Below, piece by piece: positions 8,090 to 17,112 of a stretch of 40,764 nt of DNA; the stretch's first letter is position 1, and each line of letters opens with the position of its first letter. The position numbers were made by a program, and so were the translations under genes. This stretch comes from Candidatus Symbiothrix sp. Its GTDB lineage: Bacteria > Bacteroidota > Bacteroidia > Bacteroidales > Azobacteroidaceae. The stretch is taken from assembly GCA_031272095.1 (NCBI GenBank), contig JAISUM010000052.1, positions 1 through 40,764 of the forward strand, written 5' to 3'. Under the pieces are notes generated by a model, which saw only the letters and a program-made list of their open reading frames with translations, was not told the origin of the DNA and did no database searches.

Positions 8090-8132
8090 TGTACCTGTTT
8101 TTTTAGTTATGTTAATACATTTATTAGACGGA

Positions 8133-8163
8133 CAAATATAAATAAAGTTGCTTGGACAGCAAA
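8133..8163 (-). promoter_or_regulatory. Complete Bacteroidota promoter for the Tyr/Ser-rich protein and OmpP1-type gene
   Basis: On the minus strand a -33 TTTG (8160-8163) and a -7 TATATTTG (8133-8140) are separated by 19 nt, a full match to the TTTG-N19-21-TAnnTTTG consensus. The ATG lies about 43 nt downstream of the -7 element. Confidence 0.75.
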
Positions 8164-8193
8164 GAAATTATTTATATTTAACATTTTAGCGGT

Positions 8194-8982
8194 TTATTCC
8201 AAATAGCCTCTGATGATTCCGCGTTGCGACGAGACAATAAAGTCGATGACGGTTTGTTTTTCTTCGCTGTCGGGCAGATTGGATTTGATGTATTCTATGG
8301 CGGCGGAATTGTTCATTCCCGACTGATAGAGCTGGCGATAGATTTCTTGCAGCGCCGAAATTTGTTCGGTAGTGAATCCGCGCCGACGCAAACCGACGAT
8401 ATTCACGCCGGAAAAAGTCAGCGGCTCACGACCTGCCGTGATGTAGGGCGGTATGTCTTTACTGACTTTTGAGCCTCCCTGCAACATCACATGTTTGCCG
8501 ATACGCGAAAATTGATGCACTAACGATCCGCCGCTCAATATGGCGTAGTCATCGACGACGACTTCGCCTGCTAATTGTGTCGCATTTCCAAGTATGACAT
8601 GGTCTTTCACCACACAATCGTGAGCGGTATGCGAATAAGCCATCAGCAAGCAATTGCTGCCGACGATGGTTTGTCCTTTGGATGCGGTACCCCGATTGAC
8701 GGTGGCACATTCGCGAATGGTGGTATTGTCGCCTATGATACAGGTGGTGTCTTCGCCGACAAATTTCAAGTCTTGCGGAATTGCCGCTACGACTGCGCCG
8801 GGGAAGATTCGGCAATTTTTCCCGATTCGCGCCCCTGACAGAATTACGGCGTTAGGATAGATATAGGTGCCGTCGCCGATCTCCACGTTTTTATCTATCG
8901 TAACAAAGGGGCTGACGGTTACATTTTCGCCGATAAGGGCTTCGGGATGTACGGATGCACAGACATAATCTTGTGTATTCAT
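8194..8982 (-). CDS. lpxA: Acyl-ACP--UDP-N-acetylglucosamine O-acyltransferase LpxA
   Basis: This is the first enzyme of lipid A synthesis, a cytoplasmic trimer that puts a 3-hydroxyacyl chain on O3 of UDP-GlcNAc. The 262-residue protein shows the left-handed beta-helix hexapeptide pattern over residues about 10-185. The catalytic-site histidines H118 and H121 lie in 'AYSHTAHDC' (equivalent to E. coli H122/H125). Its C-terminal helical part contains 'GLRRRGFT', typical of LpxA. It is the last gene of lpxD - lpxC/fabZ - lpxA, beginning 12 nt after the fused gene. No hairpin terminator was recognised in the 104 nt that follow. Confidence 0.96.
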   Translation of the reverse strand: MNTQDYVCASVHPEALIGENVTVSPFVTIDKNVEIGDGTYIYPNAVILSGARIGKNCRIFPGAVVAAIPQDLKFVGEDTTCIIGDNTTIRECATVNRGTASKGQTIVGSNCLLMAYSHTAHDCVVKDHVILGNATQLAGEVVVDDYAILSGGSLVHQFSRIGKHVMLQGGSKVSKDIPPYITAGREPLTFSGVNIVGLRRRGFTTEQISALQEIYRQLYQSGMNNSAAIEYIKSNLPDSEEKQTVIDFIVSSQRGIIRGYLE

Positions 8983-8994
8983 AATTTATATTTT

Positions 8995-10383
8995 TTACTT
9001 GTTTTTGACTATTTGCGCCATAAATTCGGCTTCACAAACTAATTTTTCGCCTACGAAACAGTAGCCTTTCATATTGGATATGCCGCGTCGAATTTCGTCC
9101 AAGAGTTCCAAACGGAATTTCAGGGTATCGCCCGGAACGACTTTCTGACGGAATTTAACGTTGTCTATTTTCATGAAATAGGTCGAATAGCGATGCGGTT
9201 CATCTACTTGATGCAAGACTAACAAACCGCCTGTCTGCGCCATTGCTTCGACGAGCAGCACGCCCGGCATGACCGGTTCTTGCGGAAAATGTCCTTGAAA
9301 AAACGGTTCATTGACCGATACGTTTTTGATGCCGACGATATGTTTCTGTCCGATTTCAATGATTTTATCTACCAGCAGAAAGGGATAGCGATGGGGTAGC
9401 AGTTCTTTGATGCGGTTGACGTCGATCAGCGGGGGAATATTCGGATCGTAATCGGGCGCCTGCACATCTTTGAGTTTGATTTCTTTCCGAATCAGTCGCG
9501 CCAATGCGTTGTTGATTTTATGTCCGGGGCAAGTGGCGATAATGCGTCCGCGTAACGGCTTGCCTATCAGCGCTATATCACCAATGATGTCCAACAGTTT
9601 GTGGCGGGCGGGTTCGTTGGGAAAAGCCAGCGGCTTATTCATTATATAACCCAGCTGGGTAGCGTCTTTGTGCTTCACGCCCATCTTGTCTGCCAAACGG
9701 TCTAATCGTTCCTGACTGATTTGACGTTCATAAATGACAATGGCATTGTCCAAATCGCCGCCTTTGATCAGATTGTTTTCCAAGAGCGGTTCGATTTCGC
9801 GGACAAACACAAAGGTTCGGCTGGATGCGACTTCGGTTTTGAAATCGGCAATATTATTTAATGTAGCGAACTGACTGTCTAAAAAATACGAATCGAAAGC
9901 GATCAGGGAGTTGATAATCAGCTGATCGTCGGGCAGGACGACGATAGAGGCTCCGGTGGCGTCGTCTTTGACTTCGATTTTATGTTTGACGACGAAATAT
10001 TCGCGGTCGGCTTTTTGTTCGGTCAGTCCGACCTGTTCGATGGCGTCCATATATTGAATGGCGCTACCGTCGAGGATTGGAAATTCCGGCGCATCGACTT
10101 CGATCAGACAGTTGTCGATTTGTGAGGCATAAAGCGCAGCCAAAGCGTGTTCTATCGTGCTGATTTGCACGTCGTTTTTAGCGACAATCGTTCCGCGTTG
10201 CGTGTTGATAACATTTTCTGCCAAAGCTTCGACGACAGGTTGTTCGGGCAAGTCGATGCGTTTGATTTTATAGCCGAAATTTTCGGGTGCGGGGTGAAAT
10301 GATATATGGATTTGCAGTCCTGTATGCAAACCTTTGCCCTGCAAAGAAAATGATTTTTGTAATGTATGCTGTTTTGCTTGCAT
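8995..10383 (-). CDS. lpxC-fabZ: Fused LpxC deacetylase / FabZ 3-hydroxyacyl-ACP dehydratase
   Basis: Residues 1 to about 310 are LpxC, the zinc deacetylase that commits UDP-3-O-acyl-GlcNAc to lipid A. The zinc-site H79 in 'STIEHALAAL', the 'RHKLLDIIGD' motif and a catalytic His in 'CPGHKINNA' are present. Residues about 317-462 are FabZ, which dehydrates 3-hydroxyacyl-ACP in fatty acid synthesis. Its 'LLPHRYPFLLVD' and 'GHFPQEPVMPGVLLVEAMAQ' carry the catalytic His and Glu. The 462-residue fusion is characteristic of Bacteroidota and joins two enzymes that compete for, or make, the same acyl-ACP pool. It starts 4 nt after lpxD, so coupling is likely. Confidence 0.97.
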   Translation of the reverse strand: MQAKQHTLQKSFSLQGKGLHTGLQIHISFHPAPENFGYKIKRIDLPEQPVVEALAENVINTQRGTIVAKNDVQISTIEHALAALYASQIDNCLIEVDAPEFPILDGSAIQYMDAIEQVGLTEQKADREYFVVKHKIEVKDDATGASIVVLPDDQLIINSLIAFDSYFLDSQFATLNNIADFKTEVASSRTFVFVREIEPLLENNLIKGGDLDNAIVIYERQISQERLDRLADKMGVKHKDATQLGYIMNKPLAFPNEPARHKLLDIIGDIALIGKPLRGRIIATCPGHKINNALARLIRKEIKLKDVQAPDYDPNIPPLIDVNRIKELLPHRYPFLLVDKIIEIGQKHIVGIKNVSVNEPFFQGHFPQEPVMPGVLLVEAMAQTGGLLVLHQVDEPHRYSTYFMKIDNVKFRQKVVPGDTLKFRLELLDEIRRGISNMKGYCFVGEKLVCEAEFMAQIVKNK

Positions 10384-10387
10384 AAGA

Positions 10388-11428
10388 TTATTTTGTTTTT
10401 AATTGTTCTACTTCTTTTTTTATTTGTCCCAGCTCGCGGTACATATCGGGCAGTTTGCCGAAGAGTACGCCTGCTCTCAAAAATTTGTTCAAGTCAATAG
10501 CGGGCGAACCCATAATACTGCGTCCTGCCTCGATATTGCTGATGATTCCTGCTTGCGCTCCGATGCTGACGCGGTCGCCAATACGGATATGTCCGCCGAA
10601 GCCGACTTGTCCGCCGATCACGCAATTTTTTCCTATTTTGGTCGAACCGGAAACGCCTGTTTGAGAGGCGATTCCGGTGTTTTCGCCGATTTCCACATTG
10701 TGGGCGATTTGTATCAGGTTGTCCAATTTGACGCCTTTGCGAATGATGGTTGAGTCCATCACTGCGCGGTCGATCGTCGTATTGGCGCCGATTTCCACGT
10801 CGTCTTCAATGACAACATTGCCCAGTTGGGGTATTTTTTTATAAACATCTCCTTCTTGGGCAAATCCGAATCCATCGGCTCCGATGACGGCTCCTGCGTG
10901 GATGATGCAGTTATTTCCGACGCGACAACCCGAATAGATCTTCACTCCGGCATAGATAATGGTATTTTCGCCGATGCTGACGTTGTCGCCGATATAGGCT
11001 TGCGGGTAGATTGCGGTATTTTCGCCGATACTGACATTTTCGCCGATATAAGCAAATGCGCCGATATAGATGGCTGTCTTTGGCAGTTTTGCCGAGGGAC
11101 TGATGAAGGAGGGCTGTTCGATACCTTGTTTTTGGGGATATGCCTGTTGCGCGAGGTCAAGTAATTGCGCCAAAGCTGCGTAGGCATTCGGCACGCGAAT
11201 CAAGGTCAGCGTGGGTGGCAAGTCTTTTTCGGGCTTAAAGTCGTCATTGACCAAAGCGATGCTTGCCTGCGTTTCATATATAAACTGAGAATATTTCAGA
11301 TTAGCCAAAAACGTGATAGTGTGCGGCTTACCTTCCTCAATTTTAGAGAAATTGTTGACTGTTACATTCGGATCGCCTTCGATTTTTCCATTCAAAATTT
11401 GGGCGATTTGTTGTGCTTTCAACTCCAT
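10388..11428 (-). CDS. lpxD: UDP-3-O-acylglucosamine N-acyltransferase LpxD
   Basis: LpxD adds the second, N-linked hydroxyacyl chain to the lipid A precursor. The 346-residue protein has the uridine-binding N-terminal domain (1 to about 100). A long hexapeptide-repeat beta-helix follows (about 105-310), with many 'IGENT.I' units. A C-terminal helix ends in '[12 protein letters not shown]'. The catalytic His is in '[11 protein letters not shown]'. It is the first gene of the lpx group and has its own TACCTTTG element in the 59-nt gap after the HD-domain gene. Confidence 0.96.
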   Translation of the reverse strand: MELKAQQIAQILNGKIEGDPNVTVNNFSKIEEGKPHTITFLANLKYSQFIYETQASIALVNDDFKPEKDLPPTLTLIRVPNAYAALAQLLDLAQQAYPQKQGIEQPSFISPSAKLPKTAIYIGAFAYIGENVSIGENTAIYPQAYIGDNVSIGENTIIYAGVKIYSGCRVGNNCIIHAGAVIGADGFGFAQEGDVYKKIPQLGNVVIEDDVEIGANTTIDRAVMDSTIIRKGVKLDNLIQIAHNVEIGENTGIASQTGVSGSTKIGKNCVIGGQVGFGGHIRIGDRVSIGAQAGIISNIEAGRSIMGSPAIDLNKFLRAGVLFGKLPDMYRELGQIKKEVEQLKTK

Positions 11429-11467
11429 TATATTTTCTGGTTTTATAAAATTTTACTGTTTAGTTTG

Positions 11468-11475
11468 CAAAGGTA
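11468..11475 (-). promoter_or_regulatory. Promoter -7 element (TACCTTTG) of the lpx genes
   Basis: The minus strand reads TACCTTTG about 39 nt before the lpxD ATG. A TTG further up is only 13 nt away, so the -33 part is unconvincing. Confidence 0.5.
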
Positions 11476-11487
11476 CGAAAAATTTTG

Positions 11488-12711
11488 TCAATCACGAAGA
11501 TAACACAAATAATACTTCCTGATTTTTTTCGACAGCAATTGAATATTCAGCATATCCGACGCTTCGGCGATGTCTTTGATCGATCCGTCTTTGAACAGAA
11601 TTTTGATACTGTCGTCGGCTTCGTTGTACATATTGCTCGATATTTCATCGGAATAGGTCAAGTATTCACAATCGTGAAGAGGCAGGTCGAAATGCGCCGC
11701 TAAATGTTGGCGTTTTTCGTCGATATAAGCCTCGTCGAAAGGATGTTGTTCTATTTCAACGCGAAACAGTTTCCGATTGATCAGCGAATAGCTCAAGAGC
11801 GACAATACGCGATCGGGATGTGTCGCCCAAACTTTGAGCGCCGACCAGAGGTCGTTGTCGTCCAATGCGATGAAGTTGTCCAAAGCCTGCGGGTCATTGA
11901 AAAACGTTTGTTCATCTACTTGATTAATCAGAAAATAGTGCAAGGCTGGCGAGGCGAAGACCGGTGTTCCATGACGGTAGAGATATTTGGCGCGTTTCAG
12001 GATATTGATCAGCATTTTTTCGGCGGCGATGGATGTCTTGTGCAGATAGACCTGCCAATACATCAGCCGTCGCGCCATCAGAAAATTTTCGATAGAATAG
12101 ATGCCTTTGGCTTCGACGACGAGGCGGTCGTCTTTCACGGTCATCATCTTGATGATACGTGCCGAGCCGATGTTGCCTTCGGTTACTCCGGTAAAAAAAC
12201 TGTCGCGGCGCAGATAATCTAACCTGTCCACGTCCAACTGTCCGCTGACCAACTGGTGCAGAAATGTTTTGGCATATTCGTTGTTAAAAATAGCGATTGC
12301 CATATTTAACTGCCCGTTCATTTCGGCGTTCATCCGTTGCATCAGTAGCAGGGATAGCGTTTCGTGGCGCACATTGCAGATCAGTGTATTTTCCAGCACA
12401 TGAGAGAAGGGTCCGTGTCCGAGATCGTGCATCAGAATGGCTGCCAATGCAGCATTTTCTTCGTCTGCCGTGATACAATGCCCTTTGGATCGCAGTTGTG
12501 CGATGGCTTCGTTCATCAAGTACATCGCGCCGAGCGAATGACTTAAGCGGCTGTGTTGTGCGCCCGGATAGACCAAATGCGATAATCCCAATTGTTTGAT
12601 ACGATTGAGCCGCTGAAAACAGGGGTGTGCAATGATGCGATAAATAAAATCATTCGGAATGTTGATAAATCCGAAGACAGGATCGTTGATTATTTTGCGT
12701 TTAGCGCTCAT
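11488..12711 (-). CDS. HD-domain phosphohydrolase (dGTPase/SAMHD1-like superfamily)
   Basis: The 407-residue cytoplasmic protein opens with 'INDPVFGFINIPND' and 'FQRLNRIKQLGLSHLVYPGAQHSRLSHS', typical of the deoxynucleotide-hydrolase-like HD group. Metal-binding residues are H53/H58, H95-D96 in 'ILMHDLGHGPFSHVLE' and a later D in 'DVDRLDYLRRDS' (about 160-171). It probably cleaves phosphate esters of nucleotides; the substrate cannot be read. It stands just upstream of lpxD, an arrangement I associate with Bacteroidales genomes. Both genes have separate -7 elements, so functional linkage to lipid A is not implied. Confidence 0.88.
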   Translation of the reverse strand: MSAKRKIINDPVFGFINIPNDFIYRIIAHPCFQRLNRIKQLGLSHLVYPGAQHSRLSHSLGAMYLMNEAIAQLRSKGHCITADEENAALAAILMHDLGHGPFSHVLENTLICNVRHETLSLLLMQRMNAEMNGQLNMAIAIFNNEYAKTFLHQLVSGQLDVDRLDYLRRDSFFTGVTEGNIGSARIIKMMTVKDDRLVVEAKGIYSIENFLMARRLMYWQVYLHKTSIAAEKMLINILKRAKYLYRHGTPVFASPALHYFLINQVDEQTFFNDPQALDNFIALDDNDLWSALKVWATHPDRVLSLLSYSLINRKLFRVEIEQHPFDEAYIDEKRQHLAAHFDLPLHDCEYLTYSDEISSNMYNEADDSIKILFKDGSIKDIAEASDMLNIQLLSKKIRKYYLCYLRD

Positions 12712-12729
12712 TGTAATTGATTAAAGTTG

Positions 12730-12737
12730 CAAAGGTA
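12730..12737 (-). promoter_or_regulatory. Promoter -7 element (TACCTTTG) of the HD-domain gene
   Basis: It is an exact TAnnTTTG match on the minus strand, 18 nt before the ATG at 12711, in the gap after the glycosyltransferase gene. No -33 TTTG was found. Confidence 0.5.
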
Positions 12738-12763
12738 GAAAAAGTTTTGTAATATTCTTATTA

Positions 12764-13891
12764 TTAAAGGATATTTTTTTCGGAACCATCCCTGATTCGC
12801 ATCATTAGCAACCGATACTGTTCGCTGACCGGCGCCGGAGCGTGAGGCACAGGACTTGAAGCATTAAGATACTTCAATATCTTAAATGCTGAGAAATATT
12901 GAAAAAAACGTTTGTAAAAACTTTCAAAGGTCGCCGTATGTTGGTTGATTTCAGCCAATTTGTCGAAAAAATGTTCCGCTTGCAGAAAATTTTGCAGCGG
13001 ATCGGGCAAGGCTTGCAGCAGCTTTGTCGTTTCCGATGACTTGGAACGATAGAGCGCGGGCAGGGCATCGAACAGCTGTTTCAAATCGTCGAAGGCAGCT
13101 ATCGGATAGGAATATTTTTGCAAGCTGTTTGTTTGCAACATTTTAGCAATTGCAGGACCGGTTCCGAAAGGCACTCGTTCCGACACGCGGGCGGCAGGAT
13201 AGACGCAAGCGCCGTCGATGAACATTGTTTTGCCCAACGGAAAGACTTTTTGCAGGAAATAAAAATCTTCGCCTGCCTGCTGTTTGCCCATACCGCCTAC
13301 CTGCAAATAGGTTTTCGCCTTCACTGCAAATGCCGAGCCGATACAGAAATAGGGATACGGGAAACCGATATATTCCAACGCCGCCCGATAGTAATGCAGG
13401 TATTCTTCGTAGGCTTCCGTCGCTTGTCGCAGGGGCGAATCCGGCGGCAAATTTTCGGTCGGATGGTGAAAAGCGATGGTCGCCGATTTGAGTCCGAACT
13501 GCTCAAAACAGCGCTCAATCTCGCAAAAATAATTGTCGCTGACTTGACAATCGGCGTCCAAACTGATGATGACATCGTCGTCTGTGCCATGCGCGACGGC
13601 GTTGTCCATACCGATTTTTCGCGGCAATCCGGCGCCCGTCTGATGTCCGGGCAGGTTTTCTTCCAAGTATAGTGTCAGGCGAAAATCGGGGCGGTTGTGT
13701 TGCACGGCATAATCATTTAACAGTTTGAATGACAATCTGTTAAATGCAACTTTTTCGGCGGAGTCGATGGCATGTGAATTGACGACGACGATGATTTCTA
13801 CCGCCGCCTGCGATTGCCTGCACGCGAACAAACTTTCGACCGTTTGCATCACTTCCGGCTCGTTGTAGCAAGGTATTACGACACGAAGCAT
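12764..13891 (-). CDS. Family 2 glycosyltransferase
   Basis: The 375-residue protein begins with 'MLRVVIPCYNEPEVMQTVESL', the nucleotide-binding start of GT-A fold family 2 enzymes. 'IISLDADCQVSDNYF' holds the metal-binding DAD at 112-114. A 'GGMGKQQAGEDFYFLQKV' segment supplies the acceptor-side catalytic ED pair. No transmembrane segment is evident, so it is probably cytoplasmic. It transfers a sugar from a nucleotide donor to an unknown glycan. The C-terminal third (about 270-375) is helical and unrecognised. It stands alone between promoters rather than in a polysaccharide cluster. Its -7 element is back-to-back with that of the divergent lipoprotein gene. Confidence 0.85.
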   Translation of the reverse strand: MLRVVIPCYNEPEVMQTVESLFACRQSQAAVEIIVVVNSHAIDSAEKVAFNRLSFKLLNDYAVQHNRPDFRLTLYLEENLPGHQTGAGLPRKIGMDNAVAHGTDDDVIISLDADCQVSDNYFCEIERCFEQFGLKSATIAFHHPTENLPPDSPLRQATEAYEEYLHYYRAALEYIGFPYPYFCIGSAFAVKAKTYLQVGGMGKQQAGEDFYFLQKVFPLGKTMFIDGACVYPAARVSERVPFGTGPAIAKMLQTNSLQKYSYPIAAFDDLKQLFDALPALYRSKSSETTKLLQALPDPLQNFLQAEHFFDKLAEINQHTATFESFYKRFFQYFSAFKILKYLNASSPVPHAPAPVSEQYRLLMMRIRDGSEKNIL

Positions 13892-13914
13892 AACATCTTT
13901 TGATTTTCAAGCCG

Positions 13915-13922
13915 CAAATGTA
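13915..13922 (-). promoter_or_regulatory. Promoter -7 element (TACATTTG) of the glycosyltransferase gene
   Basis: It is a TAnnTTTG match on the minus strand, 23 nt before the ATG. It lies only 13 nt from the divergent plus-strand element at 13936. Confidence 0.45.
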
Positions 13923-13935
13923 CAAAATTTATTCG

Positions 13936-13943
13936 TACCTTTG
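13936..13943 (+). promoter_or_regulatory. Promoter -7 element (TACCTTTG) of the PCMD lipoprotein gene
   Basis: It is an exact TAnnTTTG match, 25 nt before the ATG at 13969. It probably drives the lipoprotein, the barrel protein and, by read-through, hisD-hisC. Confidence 0.55.
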
Positions 13944-13968
13944 CATTTCTAATTAAAACAGAAAGAAT

Positions 13969-15063
13969 ATGAATCATTATTGGACGGGCATATTGGCAAT
14001 TTCCATTTTGCTGTTTGCCTGCATACGCGAAGAAGCCCCGAATGACGAGGCGGATATTTTGTCGGTATCATTTCCGGCGGGTAGCCTGCGCACGTCGAAA
14101 GTCGAAATCGGTAACGATTATGTTGTGGTCTTTCCGAAAAAGAATGTCAATCTGCGTGATTCGGCGCTGACTGAGATCCGTTTGACGGCGGGCGCCACTT
14201 TTCAACGCATTGCTGCCGCCGCCGATGGCGATACTTTGTTTTTTATCGACGTCCGTTCCGAAAGTGAAAAATATGTCAAGCGTTACGCCTTTATAGCCAG
14301 CACTTTCCCAAGTGTTTTCGATTTTGAGCGTTGGGAAAAACCTTCCGCCAACTATCTTTTTGAGAATCCGAAAGAGGGGTCGCTGCAATGGTTTTCGAGC
14401 AATAACGGCGCCGCCATCGCTTGGAACAATCCGAAGAAATCGGCGTCGGGCTATCCGATACGGCAAACGACACAAGCGGTTTCCGGCAACACGGCGGTCG
14501 AACTGCGCACGATGGCAGGACCGGGCAGCATCATGGGCATCGTCAATATTCCATGTCTCTCCGGATCACTCTATTTAGGTGGGTTCAATCCGCTGACCGG
14601 TTTGACCAACCCGCTACATTCAACGAGTTTCGGCGTTCCGTTCAACGAGGGGCGTCCGTCGCGGCTGACCGGTTACTACATTTTCCGCGAGGGCGACGGC
14701 GATTACATACAATCTAACGGCTCGCATGTCAGCAACCGAAACGACACATGTGCCATCTATGCCATTCTGTTTCAGGTGGTTGGCAACGAACAGTTTCTCT
14801 ATGGCGACAACATTGCGACGGCGCCGAATATCGTTGCTCGTGCCGAATTGCATCCGGATGAAATCAGACAGAGCGACGATTTCACTCGTTTTGAAATAGA
14901 TTTTGTTTATCGTCAGCCGTTTTCGTATGAAAAATTGGGAAACGACGACTACCGATTGACCATCGTTTTTGCATCCAGTCATAAGGGCGACCACTACGAA
15001 GGACGCATCGGTAACACTTTGATTATCGACCGAATAGAATTAGAATATGAAGAAGAAAATTAA
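13969..15063 (+). CDS. PCMD-domain lipoprotein (putative carbohydrate-metabolism domain)
   Basis: The 364-residue protein has a short hydrophobic leader with a lipobox-like 'LLFAC', so it is probably lipidated at Cys18 and held in the outer membrane. After a linker/strand region (about 25-110), residues about 115-362 match the overall look of PCMD proteins of Bacteroidales. These have 'FDFERWE' at the start, a central 'GIVNIPCLSGSLYLGGF' and 'NPLTGL..PLHSTSFGVPF' region, and an end like 'GNTLIIDRIELEYEEE'. The PCMD fold is a jelly-roll suspected to bind sugars; no activity is established. The gene overlaps the following barrel gene by 17 nt, which suggests that the two products work together at the outer membrane. 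Confidence 0.78.
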   Translation: MNHYWTGILAISILLFACIREEAPNDEADILSVSFPAGSLRTSKVEIGNDYVVVFPKKNVNLRDSALTEIRLTAGATFQRIAAAADGDTLFFIDVRSESEKYVKRYAFIASTFPSVFDFERWEKPSANYLFENPKEGSLQWFSSNNGAAIAWNNPKKSASGYPIRQTTQAVSGNTAVELRTMAGPGSIMGIVNIPCLSGSLYLGGFNPLTGLTNPLHSTSFGVPFNEGRPSRLTGYYIFREGDGDYIQSNGSHVSNRNDTCAIYAILFQVVGNEQFLYGDNIATAPNIVARAELHPDEIRQSDDFTRFEIDFVYRQPFSYEKLGNDDYRLTIVFASSHKGDHYEGRIGNTLIIDRIELEYEEEN

Positions 15064-15784
15064 TATTACTGTCCTCTGCTGCTTGCTGTGCAGCTATGTG
15101 TCGGCGCAAACGTCGGCGCGGATTTATCGCCTCGAAGTCGGATACAGCATCGGCGGAAGTATGCCGGTGCCTTTGCCCCGCGAAATCAGGAAAATAGACA
15201 TGTGGGCACCCGAACTTTTTGCGCCCCATCTTGCCATTGAAGCCCTGAATCCATTCAACGAGCGATGGGCAATATCTGCCAAAATTGCGTTTGACCGCAA
15301 AGGTTTCACCGTGCGCGATCGCGTCAAAAGTCTTTATACCGAAATTACGACGGAAGATGGGACGGTTCAGGCGGGAAATTTCACCGGAAAAAATCAAACG
15401 CAAGTCGATAATTACTACCTCTCTGTGCCGGTCGCGTTGGTGTATAGCCATTCCGAACACAGGACAAGTCGCATCGGGCTGTATTGTGCGTGGATGTTGC
15501 GTCCTTTGTTCATCGGACAAGCCGTTGACGGTTACATCCGGCAGGGCGATCCGACAGGCGAAAAAATTGCTATTCCCTACGCCGAATTTGATTTTTCAGA
15601 CCGGCTTCGGCGTTTCGATTATGGTCTGATGCTGGCGGAACACTGGGTCATTCATCCGCGCTGGGCTTTGATCGGCGAAATCACCTGCGGATTGCGTCCG
15701 CTGTTTTCCGACAGTTTCAAAGCCATGCCTTTCAAAATGCGTAACATCTACGGCATTCTCGGCGTGAGTTACCTGTTAATGTAA
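15047..15784 (+). CDS. Outer membrane beta-barrel protein (PorT-like porin family)
   Basis: The 245-residue protein starts with a signal peptide (1 to about 20, ...SYVSAQ). It then shows eight or so amphipathic strands with Tyr/Leu at the edges and turns rich in Gly/Asp, ending in 'GILGVSYLLM'. The 'YRLEVGYSIGGSMPVPLP' opening resembles the small barrel proteins annotated as OMP_b-brl or PorT-like. It begins inside the end of the PCMD lipoprotein gene (17-nt overlap) and is followed after 19 nt by hisD. It probably forms an outer membrane pair with the lipoprotein. The function is unknown. Confidence 0.75.
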   Translation: MKKKINITVLCCLLCSYVSAQTSARIYRLEVGYSIGGSMPVPLPREIRKIDMWAPELFAPHLAIEALNPFNERWAISAKIAFDRKGFTVRDRVKSLYTEITTEDGTVQAGNFTGKNQTQVDNYYLSVPVALVYSHSEHRTSRIGLYCAWMLRPLFIGQAVDGYIRQGDPTGEKIAIPYAEFDFSDRLRRFDYGLMLAEHWVIHPRWALIGEITCGLRPLFSDSFKAMPFKMRNIYGILGVSYLLM

Positions 15785-15803
15785 AATACTAAAAATCAAC
15801 TAA

Positions 15804-17102
15804 ATGCAAGAAAAAACAATTGCTCTTGAAATCGTAAAATATCCCGCTCGCGACCGATGGAAAGCGCTGACCGCCCGCCCGACGGCGGATGCCTCCGCAC
15901 TTTTTCCGACGGTTCGGAAAGTTTTAGACGACGTCAAACAAAATGGCGACCTTGCCGTTTTTGCTTATGAAGAGAAATTCGACCACGTCAGCTTGTCTGC
16001 TTTGGAAGTCTCGGCGCTGGAAAAGACAGCTGCCAACCAACTGCTTTCCGACGATTTGAAACATGCCATTCGGACAGCGGCGCAAAATATCCGCACTTTT
16101 CATGCGGCGCAAAAACACGATTTGCCGAAAATAGAAACGACGGCGGGCGTATCTTGCTGGCAAAAAGCCGTCGCCATCGAAAAAGTCGGTCTGTACATTC
16201 CCGGAGGCACGGCGCCCCTGTTTTCTACTGTGCTGATGCTGGGCATACCGGCGCAAATCGCGGGCTGCAAAGAGGTGATCCTCTGTTCGCCACCCGACAA
16301 AAACGGTAACATCCATCCGGCAATCCTTTATGCGGCGGAAACGGCAGGCGTGCATCGGATTTTCAAAATTGGCGGCATTCAGGCTATTGCTGCGATGAGC
16401 TACGGCACGGAAAGCGTTCCGCAAGTGTATAAAATTTTCGGACCCGGCAATCAGTATGTTACGGCTGCCAAACAATTGGTCAGCCTGAAAGACGTCGCGA
16501 TTGATATGCCTGCCGGTCCGTCGGAAGTCGAAGTCATGGCAGACGAAACAGCGCATCCGGCTTTCGTGGCGGCGGATATGCTTTCGCAGGCGGAACACGG
16601 CGTCGACAGTCAGGCGGTGCTTGTTACCACGTCCGAAACATTGGCGCAGGCTGTCGTTGAAGAAATCGCCCTGCAAATGCAAAGCTTGCCGCGCAGCGAA
16701 TACATTCTTAAATCACTGTCACACAGCAAGATTATTGTACTGAAAGACGAAACGGAAATGCTCGAACTGACCAATCTGTATGCGCCGGAACATCTGATCA
16801 TCGAAACGCGCCAAGCGATGACTTTGGCGGCGCAAATCACCAATGCCGGTTCGGTCTTTATAGGACATTATACGCCGGAAAGCGCAGGCGATTACGCATC
16901 GGGGACGAATCATACTTTGCCCACTAATGGCTATGCACGTGCTTACAGTGGCGTCAATTTAGACAGTTTTATGAAAAAAATCACCTTTCAGGAAATCACG
17001 CAGGAAGGGATCCGACAAATAGGCGACGTCATAGAAATCATGGCGGCAAACGAACAGCTATTCGCCCATAAAAACGCCGTTAGCATCAGAAGAAAAAAAT
17101 AA
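15804..17102 (+). CDS. hisD: Histidinol dehydrogenase HisD
   Basis: HisD performs the last two steps of histidine synthesis, oxidising histidinol to histidine with two NAD+. The 432-residue length is normal. Visible signature parts are 'IPGGTAPLFSTVLML', 'GPGNQYVTAAKQL', the zinc-site 'LSQAEHGVDSQAVLVT' (Gln and His ligands), 'YAPEHL' (catalytic Glu-His) and 'GTNHTLPTNGYAR'. It lies 19 nt after the barrel gene without a TAnnTTTG element, so it probably depends on the upstream promoter. It is followed by hisC after 10 nt. hisG, the usual first gene of the unit, is absent here. Confidence 0.97.
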   Translation: MQEKTIALEIVKYPARDRWKALTARPTADASALFPTVRKVLDDVKQNGDLAVFAYEEKFDHVSLSALEVSALEKTAANQLLSDDLKHAIRTAAQNIRTFHAAQKHDLPKIETTAGVSCWQKAVAIEKVGLYIPGGTAPLFSTVLMLGIPAQIAGCKEVILCSPPDKNGNIHPAILYAAETAGVHRIFKIGGIQAIAAMSYGTESVPQVYKIFGPGNQYVTAAKQLVSLKDVAIDMPAGPSEVEVMADETAHPAFVAADMLSQAEHGVDSQAVLVTTSETLAQAVVEEIALQMQSLPRSEYILKSLSHSKIIVLKDETEMLELTNLYAPEHLIIETRQAMTLAAQITNAGSVFIGHYTPESAGDYASGTNHTLPTNGYARAYSGVNLDSFMKKITFQEITQEGIRQIGDVIEIMAANEQLFAHKNAVSIRRKK

Positions 17103-17112
17103 TAACAGAACA

